Positions 33,917 through 44,539 are shown, numbered from the stretch's first letter. The stretch: DNA of 64,000 bases from Scleromatobacter humisilvae (GCF_023231945.1 NZ_JAJLJH010000001.1:1240001-1304000), one strand, 5' to 3'. Notes: generated by a model not told the origin, from the letters alone. Translations and numbers: made by a program.

Positions 33917-34537
33917 TCAGTGCGCGGCCGTCGGCATCGTCGGCGACGCCACCGACGAGATCATCTGGCCGCGCATCAGCTTGAGCGGGGCCTTGTGATA
34001 CAGCACGATGTCCATCACCGGGTCGGTGATGATCTTGAAGCCCCAGGCCAGGCCTTCGGTGACGTTGCGCGTGATGCACAGCTGGATGACGCGCACCGCC
34101 AGGCCGGCCGCGCCCTGCGACAGCCAGGCGATGCCCACGTCGTGCAGGAAGCCGCGGACGTCGGTGTGCGGCTGGATCAGGCCGCCGAGCGACGGCGCGA
34201 ACCACAGCGCGGCCGGGATCGCGACCCAGATCGCCATCAGCACGATCTTGCGGCGGATGTTGTAGCCGGCCTTGACCTCTTCCTTGTAGTCGTCCGAGAC
34301 CTGGTTGACGTCGTCGTAGCCGCGCGGCTCGAAGAAGAAGTGGCCGGCCTGGCGCGTCGTCATCGACACGGTCCACGCGAGGATCGCGGCGGCCGCCGGG
34401 TTCACGAACAGCAGCGCATACGAGACGCAGAACGTGATCGCGCTGATGAAGTGCAGGCTCTGGTTGATCGTGCTGTGATGGTAGAAGCGGTGGTCGTCCC
34501 AGCGCAGCGTGCGCAGCGTTTGCATGAAGTTGTTCAC
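33917..34537 (-). CDS. predicted integral membrane protein, function unknown
   Basis: A 206-residue protein with three or four hydrophobic helices. The GTG at 34537 with GAGAGGA upstream is chosen as the start. Notable residues are RFYHHSTINQSLHFISAI, HFFFEPRGYDDVNQ and TRNVTEGLAWGFKIITDPVMD. A His-rich N-terminus followed by membrane helices recalls the Mpo1-type (DUF962) iron dioxygenases of lipid oxidation, but the match is weak and I do not claim it. It heads the aminotransferase-psd-flippase unit, so it likely works on the same lipid. Confidence 0.75.
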   Translation of the reverse strand: MNNFMQTLRTLRWDDHRFYHHSTINQSLHFISAITFCVSYALLFVNPAAAAILAWTVSMTTRQAGHFFFEPRGYDDVNQVSDDYKEEVKAGYNIRRKIVLMAIWVAIPAALWFAPSLGGLIQPHTDVRGFLHDVGIAWLSQGAAGLAVRVIQLCITRNVTEGLAWGFKIITDPVMDIVLYHKAPLKLMRGQMISSVASPTMPTAAH

Positions 34538-34713
34538 GGTGTTCCTCTCGAGGTTCGCTCGCGGCCAGGAGCCTGCGCGGCGTGACAGGATGGTGACGCC
34601 GAAATATGAAAGGGCCGTGTCCGTTGATGCGTCGAATTGACGCGGAACTGTCATCGATCTGTTGCTTGCCGTTGTCATCATCGACCGCGACCGCAACCAA
34701 CCGAAGGTTCCTC

Positions 34714-35925
34714 GTGGACATTCAATCCGGCCTCCCGCGGCCCCTGCGAATCGCCTGCGTGACGGAGACCTATCCGCCCGAGGTCAACGGTGTCGCGATG
34801 ACCGTCGCGCGCCTCGTGCAGAGCCTGCGGGCCCGGCATCACGCGGTGCAGGTGGTGCGTCCGCGCCAGAAGAGCGAGGTCGGCGCGAGCTCGGCGGACG
34901 GCCAGGGCGACGTCCTCGTGCACGGCGTGCCGATCCCGCGCTACGCGGGCCTGCGCATGGGCCTGCCGTGCATGGGCAGGCTCGTGAAGCTGTGGAAGAA
35001 GCACCGCCCCGACGTCGTGCACATCGCCACCGAGGGCCCGCTCGGCCGCTCCGCGCTGCTGGCCGCCCGCCGCCTCGGCCTGCCGGTGTGCTCCGAGTTC
35101 CGCACCAACTTCCACGCGTACAGCCAGCACTACGGCTTCGGCTTCCTGCGCGGGCCCATCATCGGCTACCTGCGCCGCTTCCACAACGCGACGCAGTGCA
35201 CGATGGTGCCGACGCAGGCGCTGCACGACGACCTCGCCAAGGAAGGCTTCCACAACCTGCTGACGGTGGCGCGCGGCGTGGACGTGCGCCGCTTCGACAC
35301 CGCGCATCGCAGCGAGGCGCTGCGCGCGCAGTGGGGCGCGGCGCCGGACGACCTGGTCGTCACCTGCGTCGGCCGCCTCGCGCCCGAGAAGAACCTGGCG
35401 ACGCTCGTGTCCGCCTTCGAGGCCATCCGCCGCCAGCAGCCGCGCGCCAGGCTGGTGCTGGTGGGCGACGGCCCCATGCGCAAGGAACTGCAGGCGCGCT
35501 GCCCCGACGCGATCTTCGCCGGCCAGCGCATCGGCGACGACCTTGCGGCGCACTACGCGTCGGCCGACCTGTTCCTGTTCCCGAGCGTCACCGAGACCTT
35601 CGGCAATGTCACGACCGAGGCGATGGCCAGCGGCCTCGCGGTGGTCGCGTTCGACTACGCCGCCGCGCAGCGCGTGATCGAGGACGGCGTCAGCGGCGCG
35701 CTCGTGTCGTTCAACGACAATGCCGCGTTCGTCGCCCGCGCCGCGCGCGTCGCCGCCGACCTGGCGCACTGCCGCGTGCTCGGCACGCGGGCGCGCACCA
35801 GCGTGATGGCGCTCGACTGGGACAGCATCGCCGCGCAGGTCGAGGGCGTGATGGCCTCGGTGATGCGCGCGGTCGAGCCGGTGCAGGACTACGCCTTCGC
35901 GCCGGCGCGCCACTCGTCCGTGTGA
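34714..35925 (+). CDS. GT4-family glycosyltransferase
   Basis: A 403-residue GT-B enzyme like the mannosyl/glucosyl-diacylglycerol transferases. The N-terminus IACVTETYPPEVNGVAMTV is the family's acceptor-domain hallmark, and the C-terminal half has VTCVGRLAPEKNLATLV, LVLVGDGPMRKEL and the donor-site FLFPSVTETFGNVTTEAMASGL (E-x7-E). The GTG at 34714 fits this opening; the frame also opens at 34606. It is divergent from the membrane-protein/aminotransferase genes, and its end overlaps the convergent lplT gene by 37 bases. Confidence 0.88.
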   Translation: MDIQSGLPRPLRIACVTETYPPEVNGVAMTVARLVQSLRARHHAVQVVRPRQKSEVGASSADGQGDVLVHGVPIPRYAGLRMGLPCMGRLVKLWKKHRPDVVHIATEGPLGRSALLAARRLGLPVCSEFRTNFHAYSQHYGFGFLRGPIIGYLRRFHNATQCTMVPTQALHDDLAKEGFHNLLTVARGVDVRRFDTAHRSEALRAQWGAAPDDLVVTCVGRLAPEKNLATLVSAFEAIRRQQPRARLVLVGDGPMRKELQARCPDAIFAGQRIGDDLAAHYASADLFLFPSVTETFGNVTTEAMASGLAVVAFDYAAAQRVIEDGVSGALVSFNDNAAFVARAARVAADLAHCRVLGTRARTSVMALDWDSIAAQVEGVMASVMRAVEPVQDYAFAPARHSSV

Positions 35926-37100
35926 ACCGCGGCGCGGCGCTCGCGCCAGCGCTGCTGCATCAGCAACAGGCCCAGCGCGGCGGCCACGCCCACGCCGAGC
36001 CCGGCCATCAACGCGGCCAGCGGCACGTCGATGGCCACCAGCAGCGAGTAGACGCCCAGGCAGGCGAGCACGCTCGCGTTCTCGTTGGCGCCCTGCACCG
36101 CGATCGAGCGGCCCGCGCTGAGCAGCGTGTTGCCACGATCCTGCAGCAGCGCGTTCAGCGGCACCACCATCAGCCCGCCGACGCCGCCGACCACGATCAG
36201 CAGCAGCGTCGCGGGCACCAGGTCGTCGACGAACGGGACGGCCGTCATCAGCACGCCGAACAGCACGCCCGCCCAGAGCATGCGCCTGGCGTGGGCGAGC
36301 GGCACCCAGCGTCCCGCGGCCACCGCGCCCGCGACGACACCCACGGCCACCGCGGCCTGCAGGAACGAGGCGTGCGCGAGCGACAGGTGCATCGTCTCGC
36401 GTGCCCAGCGCAGCACCGCGAACTGCAGCGTCGCGCCGACGCCCCAGAAGATCGTGGTGACGGCCAGCGACATCCCGCCGTCCGGATCGCCCCACAGCCT
36501 GCGGTTGGCGCGCACGAACTCGACCAGCATCGTTCGCGGCCGCAGCGATACGTCGTGCCGTATGCCGCTGTCGGCCACGCCGAGATTGAGCGCGCCGGCC
36601 AGCAGGTACACGCCGAGCAGGATCAGCAGCGGCGCGATCCCGCCCAGCCGCGGCGCGACGAGAAAGCCGCCGAGCCCGGTGCCCAGCAGCACGGCGGTGA
36701 CGGCGGCCGTCTCGATCCACGCGTTGGCCTCGACGAGCTGGTCGGGCCGCACCAGCTCGGTCGCGAGGCCGTACTTGGCCGGCGCGTAGGCCGCCGCGCC
36801 GAGGCCGACGATGAGGAAGGCCGTCACGGGATGCGCGCCGGCCACCAGCGCGAGCACCCCGCAGATCTTGACGCCGTTCATGCACGACATCAGCCGTGCC
36901 TTGCGGAACGTGTCCGCCAGCGGCCCGACGAACGGCGCCAGCAGCACGTAGGCGGCGATGAAGGCCACCTTCAGCAACGGTGCGAGCCAGCCGGGCATCG
37001 CCCGCCGCTGCAGGAGATCGATCGTGACGATCAGCAGCGCGTTGTCCGCGAGGGCCGAGGCGAACTGGGCGGCCAGCAACAACAGGAAGGAAGCGGGCAT
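35889..37100 (-). CDS. lplT: LplT-like lysophospholipid transporter (MFS)
   Basis: A 403-residue, 12-helix MFS protein. Key landmarks are FASALADNALL at the start and PLADTFRKARLM in the loop after helix 2, as in E. coli LplT, which flips lysophosphatidylethanolamine inwards for reacylation by Aas. The downstream aas gene usually fused or adjacent is not here. The start at 37100 matches the length of LplT. Position beside psd and the two glycosyltransferases supports a role in membrane-lipid traffic. Confidence 0.88.
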   Translation of the reverse strand: MPASFLLLLAAQFASALADNALLIVTIDLLQRRAMPGWLAPLLKVAFIAAYVLLAPFVGPLADTFRKARLMSCMNGVKICGVLALVAGAHPVTAFLIVGLGAAAYAPAKYGLATELVRPDQLVEANAWIETAAVTAVLLGTGLGGFLVAPRLGGIAPLLILLGVYLLAGALNLGVADSGIRHDVSLRPRTMLVEFVRANRRLWGDPDGGMSLAVTTIFWGVGATLQFAVLRWARETMHLSLAHASFLQAAVAVGVVAGAVAAGRWVPLAHARRMLWAGVLFGVLMTAVPFVDDLVPATLLLIVVGGVGGLMVVPLNALLQDRGNTLLSAGRSIAVQGANENASVLACLGVYSLLVAIDVPLAALMAGLGVGVAAALGLLLMQQRWRERRAAVHTDEWRAGAKA

Positions 37101-37273
37101 CGCGGGCGGGCACTCGGGCTGGAGACAGCTGGCGAGCATGCGCGATGCGCGTGATGGGGTCGTGACGTCGACATGACAGGCTCGCGACAGGCCTGCGAAC
37201 GGTCCTTGCCTCGACGCTGTCACGAAGCCCGCCGATAGTCGCGCGTGACTCCACCACGGTCCGTCTTCAACGA

Positions 37274-38011
37274 ATGATCGCCAATCCGTCACATGCCGTC
37301 GCGCCGCGCATCAGCTGCATCATCTGCGCCTTCAACGAAGGCCCGCGCATCGGCGCCGTGCTGGAGGTGGCCGCGGGTCACCCGCTGGTCGCGGAAGTGA
37401 TCGTCGTCGATGACGGTTCGAGCGACGACACCGCCCAGGTCGTGGCGCGCTTCGCCGACGTGCGGCTCATCTCGCACGAGAAGAACCAGGGCAAGAGCAA
37501 GGCGGTTGCCACCGGCGTCGCGGCCGCGCGCCACGGCCTGCTGATGCTGCTCGACGCCGACCTGAAGGGCCTGCGTGCCGAGGACCTCGTGTCGCTCGCC
37601 ACGCCCGTGCTCGAAGGCCGCGCCGCGGTCAGCATGAGCCTGCGCCGCAACAGCCTGGCCATCTTCCGCTGGGCGGGCATCGACTTCGTGTCGGGCGAAC
37701 GCGTGGTCGACAAGGCCCTGCTCGCCGACGTGCTGGAGGACATCCACGCGCTGCCGCGCTTCGGCATCGAGGTGTTCATGAACAAGCGCATCATCGCCGC
37801 GCGGCTGCCGGTGGCGATCGCGAACTGGCGCACGGTGACGCAGGCGCGCAAGGCGGAGAAGCTCGGCTGGTGGCGCGGCGTGCGCGCCGAGTGGCGCATG
37901 GTCTTCGACCTGATCGACGCCGTCTATCCGCTCGAGCTGCTGACCCAGACGCTGCACCTGGCGCTGCTGCGCACGCCGGCCGAGCCGCGCCCCGCGCTGC
38001 AGGAACCCTGA
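37274..38011 (+). CDS. GT2-family glycosyltransferase
   Basis: A 245-residue GT-A enzyme. It opens with ISCIICAFNEGPRIGAVLEV, has the nucleotide-binding EVIVVDDGSSDDT and the metal/donor motif LMLLDADLKGL (D-x-D). No C-terminal membrane helices are visible, but the C-terminal part is hydrophobic and basic, as in dolichyl/polyprenyl-phosphate transferases that sit at the membrane surface. It starts at 37274, divergent from lplT with a 170-base gap. The acceptor is unknown. Confidence 0.88.
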   Translation: MIANPSHAVAPRISCIICAFNEGPRIGAVLEVAAGHPLVAEVIVVDDGSSDDTAQVVARFADVRLISHEKNQGKSKAVATGVAAARHGLLMLLDADLKGLRAEDLVSLATPVLEGRAAVSMSLRRNSLAIFRWAGIDFVSGERVVDKALLADVLEDIHALPRFGIEVFMNKRIIAARLPVAIANWRTVTQARKAEKLGWWRGVRAEWRMVFDLIDAVYPLELLTQTLHLALLRTPAEPRPALQEP

Positions 38012-38017
38012 CGCGCG

Positions 38018-39994
38018 CTACTGCCGGCCGCGGATGATCTTGTCGCCGGCGCGCTGCAGCGCCGAGTTCGCATCGGCGGCACGCAGCAGGCCCTGCGCGA
38101 CCATCTTCTCCAGCGCCTTGCGCGTGAAGCTGCGCGAGGCCTCGCCGCTTCCGGCGAACAGCAGGAAGTAGCCGTTGTCGCTCGTCCAGAGCAGCTGCAG
38201 GTCGGTCCATTCGCCGTGCAGCTGCAGCGAGATCGTGTCGCCGACCTGCAGGTTGGCCAGCGGCGACGATGCATCGGGCGCCGGCTCCGGCGCGGGCGGC
38301 GGCGGCGCGGGCGGCAGCTCGTCGTCGAGCTCGAGGTCGACCGTCACCGGGCCGCCGGCGGCTTCCGCGCCTTCCGGCCGACGCATCGCGTGCAGGTGGA
38401 TCGCGGCGATCTGGTCGAGCCAGGCCTTCCTCATCGCGTCGGACAGCTTGACCGTGGCCATGCCGGCAGTCACGCGCTCGACGAGCTCCGGGATCATCGC
38501 GACGAGCGTCGACGCGTCCGCGCGCGAGCGGGCCGCGTCGGTGGACCAGATGATGTCGACGGCGGTGTCCATCGCGGGCGAGTTGCGTCGCGCCTCCACG
38601 GGCAGCGTCGTCCACTCCTGCGCGACCACCAGCGACCACAGCGTGAGGATGAAGCGGCGGGTCTTGGACGGCGGCTGCGCCGAGTCGAGCTTGCGTTGAA
38701 GACGGGCCCGCGCCTGGCCGACCAGTTCCTCGAGCGACGCATTGCGGCGCAGCAGGTCCAGCGCACCCTCGACCGAGGTCAGCCGCTTCTGCGCCTGCTT
38801 GCGCTGCCATTGCGCGAGGCGGTCGACGGCGGCCTGGAAGTGGGCAGTCGACGGCTCGGCCGACACCTGCGCCACCGAATCCGCCAGCCACTGCGTGAAC
38901 TCCGGCGCCGGCGCGTCCTTGTCGGCGCGCATGTGCGTGACGATGCGGTTGACCAGCGTCCACGCCGGATGCCGGTGCGACTGCAGCAGCGTCGCGTCCT
39001 GCGTGGCCAGCCGCACGACGACGGGCTGCAGGCGGGCGATCCACTCGCGCGCGTCGTTGGACAGCGCGGGATCGGCAACGATCTGCACGAACAGGTGGCC
39101 GATCAGCGCGACGCCCAGGCGCGCGCTGGTGGCGTCCTGCAGCGCGGCGAGTTCCTCGCGGTGGCTGTGGATCAGGCCGGGCAGGCGCGTGTCGTCGCCG
39201 TCGAGCGGCATCGGCAGCGTGTCGGCGACGTGCGCGAACGGCAGCGGCGCGGTCGACGCCTCGAAGACCGGGCGCTGCTCGTCCAGGTCCATCAGCTCGA
39301 ACAGCGCGCCGGGCCGCGTGACGTCGAAGCCGGTGGGCCGGGCCGCGCTGACGGCCTCGTCGGCGACATCCGCGGCGCGATCGGCAGCTTCCAGGTGCGA
39401 CGCGTCGGCGAAGCCGGCCTGGCGCACCGCGGCGTAGATCTCGTTCAGGCGCGGCGCCAGCCAGCGCGCCATGCTGCGCACCAGCTCGGCCCGCACCGGC
39501 GCGCCCACGCCCAGGCCTTCGGACGCCGTCCACAGCGCGCGCGCCAGGCACGGCGGCCCGATCGGCGAGGCCGCGACGCGCACCCCCTCGTGGCGCCGCA
39601 GCGCCGCCTCGAACTTGATCAGCCGGCGCAGTTCGACCGCGCAGTCCTCGTCCAGGATGCGCACGACCTGCGCGACCTCGATCTCGTCCTGGATGCGCGA
39701 CTCGTCCATGATCTCGAACGAGCCGAGATCCAGCCACTGCCCCGGCGCCTTCGCGGCCGGCGGCTGCGTGAACTCGGTGAACGCCTGCAGCAAGGCATCG
39801 GCGAACGCGGCGGAGAACTGCGCGTGCTGCCGCGCGATCGCGGCCGCGACCTCGCCGCGCAACGCGCGGAGCGCCGCGTTGGCGACCGGCGCGCTGGTGA
39901 TCTCCGCGCCCAGCCCCGACGCGCCGCTGCGCACGCGGCGCGACATCAGCGAATGCGCGCGTTCCAGGTGTCGTTCGTAGGCGGTCTTGGTCAC
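38018..39994 (-). CDS. DUF1631 family protein
   Basis: A 658-residue cytosolic protein of a large proteobacterial family of unknown function. The N-terminal half is helical with the characteristic WLDLGSFEIMDESRIQDEIEVAQVVRILD-like region (given in part) and LEDEI-type repeats. The C-terminal ~100 residues carry VGDTISLQLHGEWTDLQLLW and a helical end RKALEKMVAQGLLRAAD, a PilZ-like small beta-barrel region. Family members are often linked to c-di-GMP-related or surface behaviour, but there is no direct evidence here. Confidence 0.87.
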   Translation of the reverse strand: MTKTAYERHLERAHSLMSRRVRSGASGLGAEITSAPVANAALRALRGEVAAAIARQHAQFSAAFADALLQAFTEFTQPPAAKAPGQWLDLGSFEIMDESRIQDEIEVAQVVRILDEDCAVELRRLIKFEAALRRHEGVRVAASPIGPPCLARALWTASEGLGVGAPVRAELVRSMARWLAPRLNEIYAAVRQAGFADASHLEAADRAADVADEAVSAARPTGFDVTRPGALFELMDLDEQRPVFEASTAPLPFAHVADTLPMPLDGDDTRLPGLIHSHREELAALQDATSARLGVALIGHLFVQIVADPALSNDAREWIARLQPVVVRLATQDATLLQSHRHPAWTLVNRIVTHMRADKDAPAPEFTQWLADSVAQVSAEPSTAHFQAAVDRLAQWQRKQAQKRLTSVEGALDLLRRNASLEELVGQARARLQRKLDSAQPPSKTRRFILTLWSLVVAQEWTTLPVEARRNSPAMDTAVDIIWSTDAARSRADASTLVAMIPELVERVTAGMATVKLSDAMRKAWLDQIAAIHLHAMRRPEGAEAAGGPVTVDLELDDELPPAPPPPAPEPAPDASSPLANLQVGDTISLQLHGEWTDLQLLWTSDNGYFLLFAGSGEASRSFTRKALEKMVAQGLLRAADANSALQRAGDKIIRGRQ

Positions 39995-40019
39995 GCGAGA
40001 GATCTTAGAACAAGCGCGT

Positions 40020-43000
40020 TCAGAGCCTGTCCAATTGCGCGACGACCGGGGCGAGCGGACGATCGACGTCCTGCAGCAGCGCCTCGATGCGCGCGTCGTC
40101 GTCGCCTCCGATGCAGGCGCGTTCGAGCGCGTCGGCGGCCCGGTGCACGTCCGGGACGGCGAGCGATCCGCTCACGCTCTTCAGGTCGTGCGCCATGCGC
40201 ATCGCGGTCGCGGCGTCGCCGCGCGAGCGCGCGGCTCGGAAGCGCTCCGCGAAGTTCCGCTCGCGGTCGCGGAACATCCGCAGCAAGTGGACGTACAACG
40301 CGCTGTCGCCCATCATGGCGGCAACGCCGGCACGGCTGTCGATGCCAGCCAATTCCGCCAGCGCATGGCCGCGCGAGTCGTCGCCGGCCGGGTCGGGCGC
40401 CGGGCGTGCAGCCGCGGCGGGCGGCCGGATCCAGCGCGCCAGCGTGGCGAACATCTCCTCGACGTTGATCGGCTTGGCGATGTGGTCGTTCATCCCGGCG
40501 GCCAAGGCCTTGTCCCGATCGCCGACCATCGCGTTCGCCGTCATCGCGATGACCGGCAGGTCGCGCCAGCGCGCCTGCGCACGCAGGGCGCGTGTCGCCG
40601 CGTAGCCATCCATGACCGGCATCTGGCAGTCCATCAGGACGCCGTCGAAGCGCTGGCTATCCAGCATCCCCAGCGCCTCCCGGCCGTCGCAGGCCACGTC
40701 GACGACGATCCCCGCGCGGCTCAGCACCGTCAGCGAGATCTCGCGGTTGATGGCGTTGTCCTCCACCAGCAGCACGTGCGCGCCGCGAAGGCGCTCCTGG
40801 TGATCGAGCATGGCCTCTTCCCGCTTCGCCGAGCGCCGCTGTCGAAGCACCGTCACGCCCAGCGCGGCGGCGCAGGCATCGAACAGCGTCGACGGCGTGA
40901 CCGGCTTGATGAGCAGCGCGCCGACGCTCAGCTTGCGCTCGGCGAGTTGCCTCTGCACATCGTCGCGATTGAACGCCGTCAGCATCAGCACCGTGGGCGT
41001 CGGGTGGCGCGCGCCATCGCGCCGTTGCAGCAGGTACGCACACTCGACGCCGTCGATGCCGGGCATTCTCCAGTCGAGCAGCATCGCCCGGTACGGTTCG
41101 TCGCCGGCGTCGGCGATCGCGACCTTGCGCAACGCGTCCTCGCCATCGACGGCGGTGTCGGGTCGCAGGCCGAGCGCGCGGCTCATCGCGGCGAGCACCT
41201 CGCGGGCGCCGGCGTTGTCGTCGACGATCAGCAAGCGGCTGCCCTGCAAGTCCGGATGGCCGCACAGCTGCGCCTCGTCGTGCCCGGCCTGCAGGTCGAA
41301 GCGCAGGCAGAAGTGGAAGCGGCTGCCCGCGCCGTGCGTGCTCTCCACCGCGATCTCGCCGCCCATCAGGCGCACCAGGTGGCGGCTGATCGCCAGTCCG
41401 AGGCCCGTGCCGCCGTAGCGGCGGCTGGTGGAGGCATCGGCCTGCGAGAACGGCTGGAACAGGCGGCCCTGCTGCGCGGGCGTCATGCCGATGCCCGTGT
41501 CGCGAACCTCGAAGCGCAGCCAGGCCGACACGTCCGTTCGCTCGACGACCTCGACGCCGACGGTCACCTCGCCACGCTCGGTGAACTTGACGGCGTTGTA
41601 GCCGAGGTTGAGCAGCACCTGGCGCAGGCGCGACGGATCGCCCACGAGCGCCATGGGCAGTTGCGGCGGCTGCATGAACAGCAACTCGATGCCCTTCTCC
41701 TCCGCGCTCATGCCCACCAGGTTCGCCAGTCCGTCCAGCACGTCGCCGAGATCGAACGGGATGGCCTCGATGTCCAGCTTGCCGGCCTCGATCTTCGAGA
41801 AGTCCAGGATGTCGTTGATGATGCCCAGCAGCGACTCGGCCGCGCCGTGCACGCGCTGGACGTAGTGCAGCTGCTGCGAGTCGAGCCCGCTCTGCAGGGC
41901 CAGATACGACATCCCCAGGATCGCATTCATCGGCGTGCGGATCTCATGGCTCATGTTGGCCAGGAAGTCGCTCTTGGCCCGGTTGGCGGCGTCGGCCTGC
42001 TCCTTGGCCACGACGAGCTCGGCCGTCCGCTCGTGGATCATGTCCTCCAGGTGCTCGCGATGGCGCTGCAGCTCCTCGTCGGCGCGCTTCTGCTCCGTGA
42101 TGTCGCGCGAGATGCCCAGCAGGAATTGCGGCTCGCCGCGCACGTCGAGGATGGGGATCTTCATCGTGTGCACGACGCGCGTGCCGTGACGCGTGTGGAC
42201 GGGTTCCTCGGGGATGTCGACCATCTGGCGCGACGCCAGCACCGCGCGATCCTTCAGCGCGAAGAAGTCGGCCTCGTCCTTGGGGAACATGTCGTGCACG
42301 TCCTTGCCGATGAACTCCTCGCGGGGATAACCCAGGAGCTGCTCGCCCGCCTTGTTGAAGCGGACGAAGCGCAGCGTGGCCGCGTCCTTGACGAAGACCA
42401 TGTCGGGCATGTTCTCGACGATGTTGTTGAGGAAATGCTCGCTGGCGCGCGCAGCCTCCTCCGCTTGCTGGCGATCGGCGATCTCGGCGCGTTGGCCGGC
42501 GAGCGCCGCGCTGAGTTCGGCCGTGCGTTGCGCGACGCGGGCCTCGAGCTCGAGGTTGAGCTCGTGCAACGCGTCCTCGGCCAGGCCGCGCCGCCGGCGG
42601 TCCTCGAGGAACTGCTGGACGGCGCGCGCCATGTCGGCAATCTCGTCGCCGCCCTGGACCGGCAAGCCGGGCTGCACCGGGTCGCCGACGCCGTAGCGCA
42701 GCACATGGCTGACCCGGCGGAGCCGCCGCACGACATGCCGGCCGAGGAACACGCGAGCGATCAGCCAGGCCAGCAGCAGGCTGACGGTGACCTCGCCGAC
42801 GACCCAGCGACGCGTCCGGTCCGATTCCGCGGCCAGTTGCTGCACTGCATCCCGATAGTCCCGCGTCAGCGAATTCGACAGCTGGTAGGCCGCCGTCGCC
42901 AACGCCTCGGCCTCGCGCGGCAGGCTGGCGTCCGGGGCGGCCGACCCGGGCGGCAGCGGCGTCGCGGCCGCGGCGCGAAGCGCGTTCTCGCGCGCCTGGG

Positions 43001-43394
43001 CCTCGATGTTGACGGTATTGCGAAAGCGCTGGCTCGACCGATGCAGGGCGAGCATGTCGGCATCGTCGCTGCCGGCGGCGCCGGCCAGGCGCGCGACCAG
43101 CTGGTCGAAGGTCTCGAGGTGCCCGATCACCTGCGCATGCATGTCGCGCACGCCGTCGACGCTCGCGATGGCAGGCAGTTGCAACGCGAGGCGCTCGATC
43201 TTCAGCGTGTGCTGCTGCAGGTCCTGCGCATCCTGCAGGCGCGCCAGCCGCTGGTCGGCCAACTGGCGGATCGCAACGGCCGATCCGGACAGCGAATAGA
43301 TGGTGGTCGCGCCGACGACGGCCACCAGGGCGGCCAGGCACGACACCACCAACGTGAACTGGGCAGCGAGGGATTGGGGGATGGGCAGCTTCAC
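40020..43394 (-). CDS. hybrid sensor histidine kinase/response regulator (TM-sensor-HAMP-PAS-HK-REC-REC-HPT)
   Basis: A 1124-residue inner-membrane hybrid kinase. Membrane helices lie at ~10-35 and ~198-217 and flank a helical periplasmic domain of ~160 residues. Then come HAMP (~218-270), coiled coil, PAS (~318-435), phospho-accepting histidine H483 in [10 protein letters not shown], the N-box near N596/N600, G-boxes at ~632-671, REC1 with D774, REC2 with D922 and an HPT domain with H1069 in [10 protein letters not shown]. This gives a full phosphorelay ready to pass phosphate to a separate regulator. It starts at GTG 43394, overlapping the stop of the binding-protein gene. Confidence 0.95.
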   Translation of the reverse strand: MKLPIPQSLAAQFTLVVSCLAALVAVVGATTIYSLSGSAVAIRQLADQRLARLQDAQDLQQHTLKIERLALQLPAIASVDGVRDMHAQVIGHLETFDQLVARLAGAAGSDDADMLALHRSSQRFRNTVNIEAQARENALRAAAATPLPPGSAAPDASLPREAEALATAAYQLSNSLTRDYRDAVQQLAAESDRTRRWVVGEVTVSLLLAWLIARVFLGRHVVRRLRRVSHVLRYGVGDPVQPGLPVQGGDEIADMARAVQQFLEDRRRRGLAEDALHELNLELEARVAQRTAELSAALAGQRAEIADRQQAEEAARASEHFLNNIVENMPDMVFVKDAATLRFVRFNKAGEQLLGYPREEFIGKDVHDMFPKDEADFFALKDRAVLASRQMVDIPEEPVHTRHGTRVVHTMKIPILDVRGEPQFLLGISRDITEQKRADEELQRHREHLEDMIHERTAELVVAKEQADAANRAKSDFLANMSHEIRTPMNAILGMSYLALQSGLDSQQLHYVQRVHGAAESLLGIINDILDFSKIEAGKLDIEAIPFDLGDVLDGLANLVGMSAEEKGIELLFMQPPQLPMALVGDPSRLRQVLLNLGYNAVKFTERGEVTVGVEVVERTDVSAWLRFEVRDTGIGMTPAQQGRLFQPFSQADASTSRRYGGTGLGLAISRHLVRLMGGEIAVESTHGAGSRFHFCLRFDLQAGHDEAQLCGHPDLQGSRLLIVDDNAGAREVLAAMSRALGLRPDTAVDGEDALRKVAIADAGDEPYRAMLLDWRMPGIDGVECAYLLQRRDGARHPTPTVLMLTAFNRDDVQRQLAERKLSVGALLIKPVTPSTLFDACAAALGVTVLRQRRSAKREEAMLDHQERLRGAHVLLVEDNAINREISLTVLSRAGIVVDVACDGREALGMLDSQRFDGVLMDCQMPVMDGYAATRALRAQARWRDLPVIAMTANAMVGDRDKALAAGMNDHIAKPINVEEMFATLARWIRPPAAAARPAPDPAGDDSRGHALAELAGIDSRAGVAAMMGDSALYVHLLRMFRDRERNFAERFRAARSRGDAATAMRMAHDLKSVSGSLAVPDVHRAADALERACIGGDDDARIEALLQDVDRPLAPVVAQLDRL

Positions 43395-44539
43395 GGACGT
43401 TGCCAGATGCGCCGATAGATGTCGCGGTAGCCGTTGGCCGGGTCGTAGACCAGGCGATCGCCGCCGTCCGCATCGATGTTTTCCGCCGTCACGAGGTGCA
43501 CCGGAAACACGGTGCCCGTCACGTGCTCGCCGGCGAACAGGCGGTTCATCTCGTCCACCAGCTGCCAGCCGTGCAGGTTGAGCGGCTCCGCCACGGTGCC
43601 GGTCTGGAACGTGCCCTTGCGGATGCGCAGGAAGGCGGACTCGCTGCCGTCGCCCGCGGAAAGCATGCTCAGGGCGTTGCTGGGCAGCGCCGCCTGCGTG
43701 AGTACCGGCGCGGCGTAGTCGAAATAGATGTCGTTGATGGCGAGCGCGTGCGTCCAGCGCTTGCCGTGGCGCGCCAGCAATTCCCGTGTCGTGCCGGGCA
43801 TCAGCTCGGCGTTGCGCGAGATCGGCACGTCGCGCACTTCGAGCAGGGTGCAGCCGGTGCAGCCGCGCACCACGGCGGCCATCGCGTTCGCCTTGGCCAT
43901 GGGCAGCTCGTAGTTGGTGTCGGTGAAGACCACCACCCCCGCGTGTCCGCCGGACTGCACGATCGCGGCCAGCGCCGTGACGCGCGCCACCTCGAGCGGA
44001 TCCGTCGACACGTTCATCGCCACCGGCGTGCCGGGCACCGGGCCGGCCTGGGCCGTCACGTGCCAGCCGACGATGGGGATGCCGCCGTCGGCGAACGGCT
44101 TCAACCAGGGCGCGAGCGCGTGCGCGTCGCCGCCGAAGATGATCAGGCCGTCAGGCCGGCTGGCCAGCGCGTCGGCCAGCATCTTCTTGCGCCCTTCGAG
44201 CGTCCCGCCGGAGTCGAAGACCTTCACGCTCCAGCCGATGACCTTGGCCGCCTCGAGCACGCCTTCGTCGACCGCAAGGATGCCGCCGTTGCGCAGGTCC
44301 TCGTTGACCAGCGCGATGCGCTTGCCGGGCTGGGCGCGCGGGCCGCTGCGCGGGCCCGTCCAGGCGGCGCCGGCCCGTGCGGCGGTGTCCACGACGCGCC
44401 TGGCATCCGCCAGGTAGGCCTTGACGGCATCGGACGAGTCGGCCGCGGATACGCCGGAGACCGGGGTCACCGCGACAACCTGCGCCACGGCGACCGATTG
44501 CACGCAAGCCAAGGCCCAATGGACGAGCAAGCCCTTCAC
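43391..44539 (-). CDS. periplasmic sugar-type substrate-binding protein (sensor partner)
   Basis: A 382-residue exported binding protein of the RbsB/TorT (type I PBP) fold. GTG 44539 with GGAG upstream is the likely start, giving a signal peptide ending near SGVSAAD. The two-lobe core has [53 protein letters not shown], a Cys pair [11 protein letters not shown] and [13 protein letters not shown]. There is no adjacent permease or ATPase. Its stop overlaps the kinase start, which points to a job as ligand sensor for the kinase rather than transport. Confidence 0.88.
   Translation of the reverse strand: MKGLLVHWALACVQSVAVAQVVAVTPVSGVSAADSSDAVKAYLADARRVVDTAARAGAAWTGPRSGPRAQPGKRIALVNEDLRNGGILAVDEGVLEAAKVIGWSVKVFDSGGTLEGRKKMLADALASRPDGLIIFGGDAHALAPWLKPFADGGIPIVGWHVTAQAGPVPGTPVAMNVSTDPLEVARVTALAAIVQSGGHAGVVVFTDTNYELPMAKANAMAAVVRGCTGCTLLEVRDVPISRNAELMPGTTRELLARHGKRWTHALAINDIYFDYAAPVLTQAALPSNALSMLSAGDGSESAFLRIRKGTFQTGTVAEPLNLHGWQLVDEMNRLFAGEHVTGTVFPVHLVTAENIDADGGDRLVYDPANGYRDIYRRIWQRP

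Noticed and set aside
31457-34585. A 1042-codon plus-strand ORF opposite psd and the aminotransferase
   Set aside because: It runs through two well-supported minus-strand genes and has no recognisable domain.
35889-35925. 37-base overlap of the GT4 and lplT 3' ends as a possible antisense control
   Set aside because: Convergent short overlaps are common in compact genomes; no terminator or promoter supports regulation.
39987-43418. A 1143-codon plus-strand ORF opposite the hybrid kinase gene
   Set aside because: It is the antisense shadow of a clear kinase; its product is Arg/Gly/Ala-rich without any domain.
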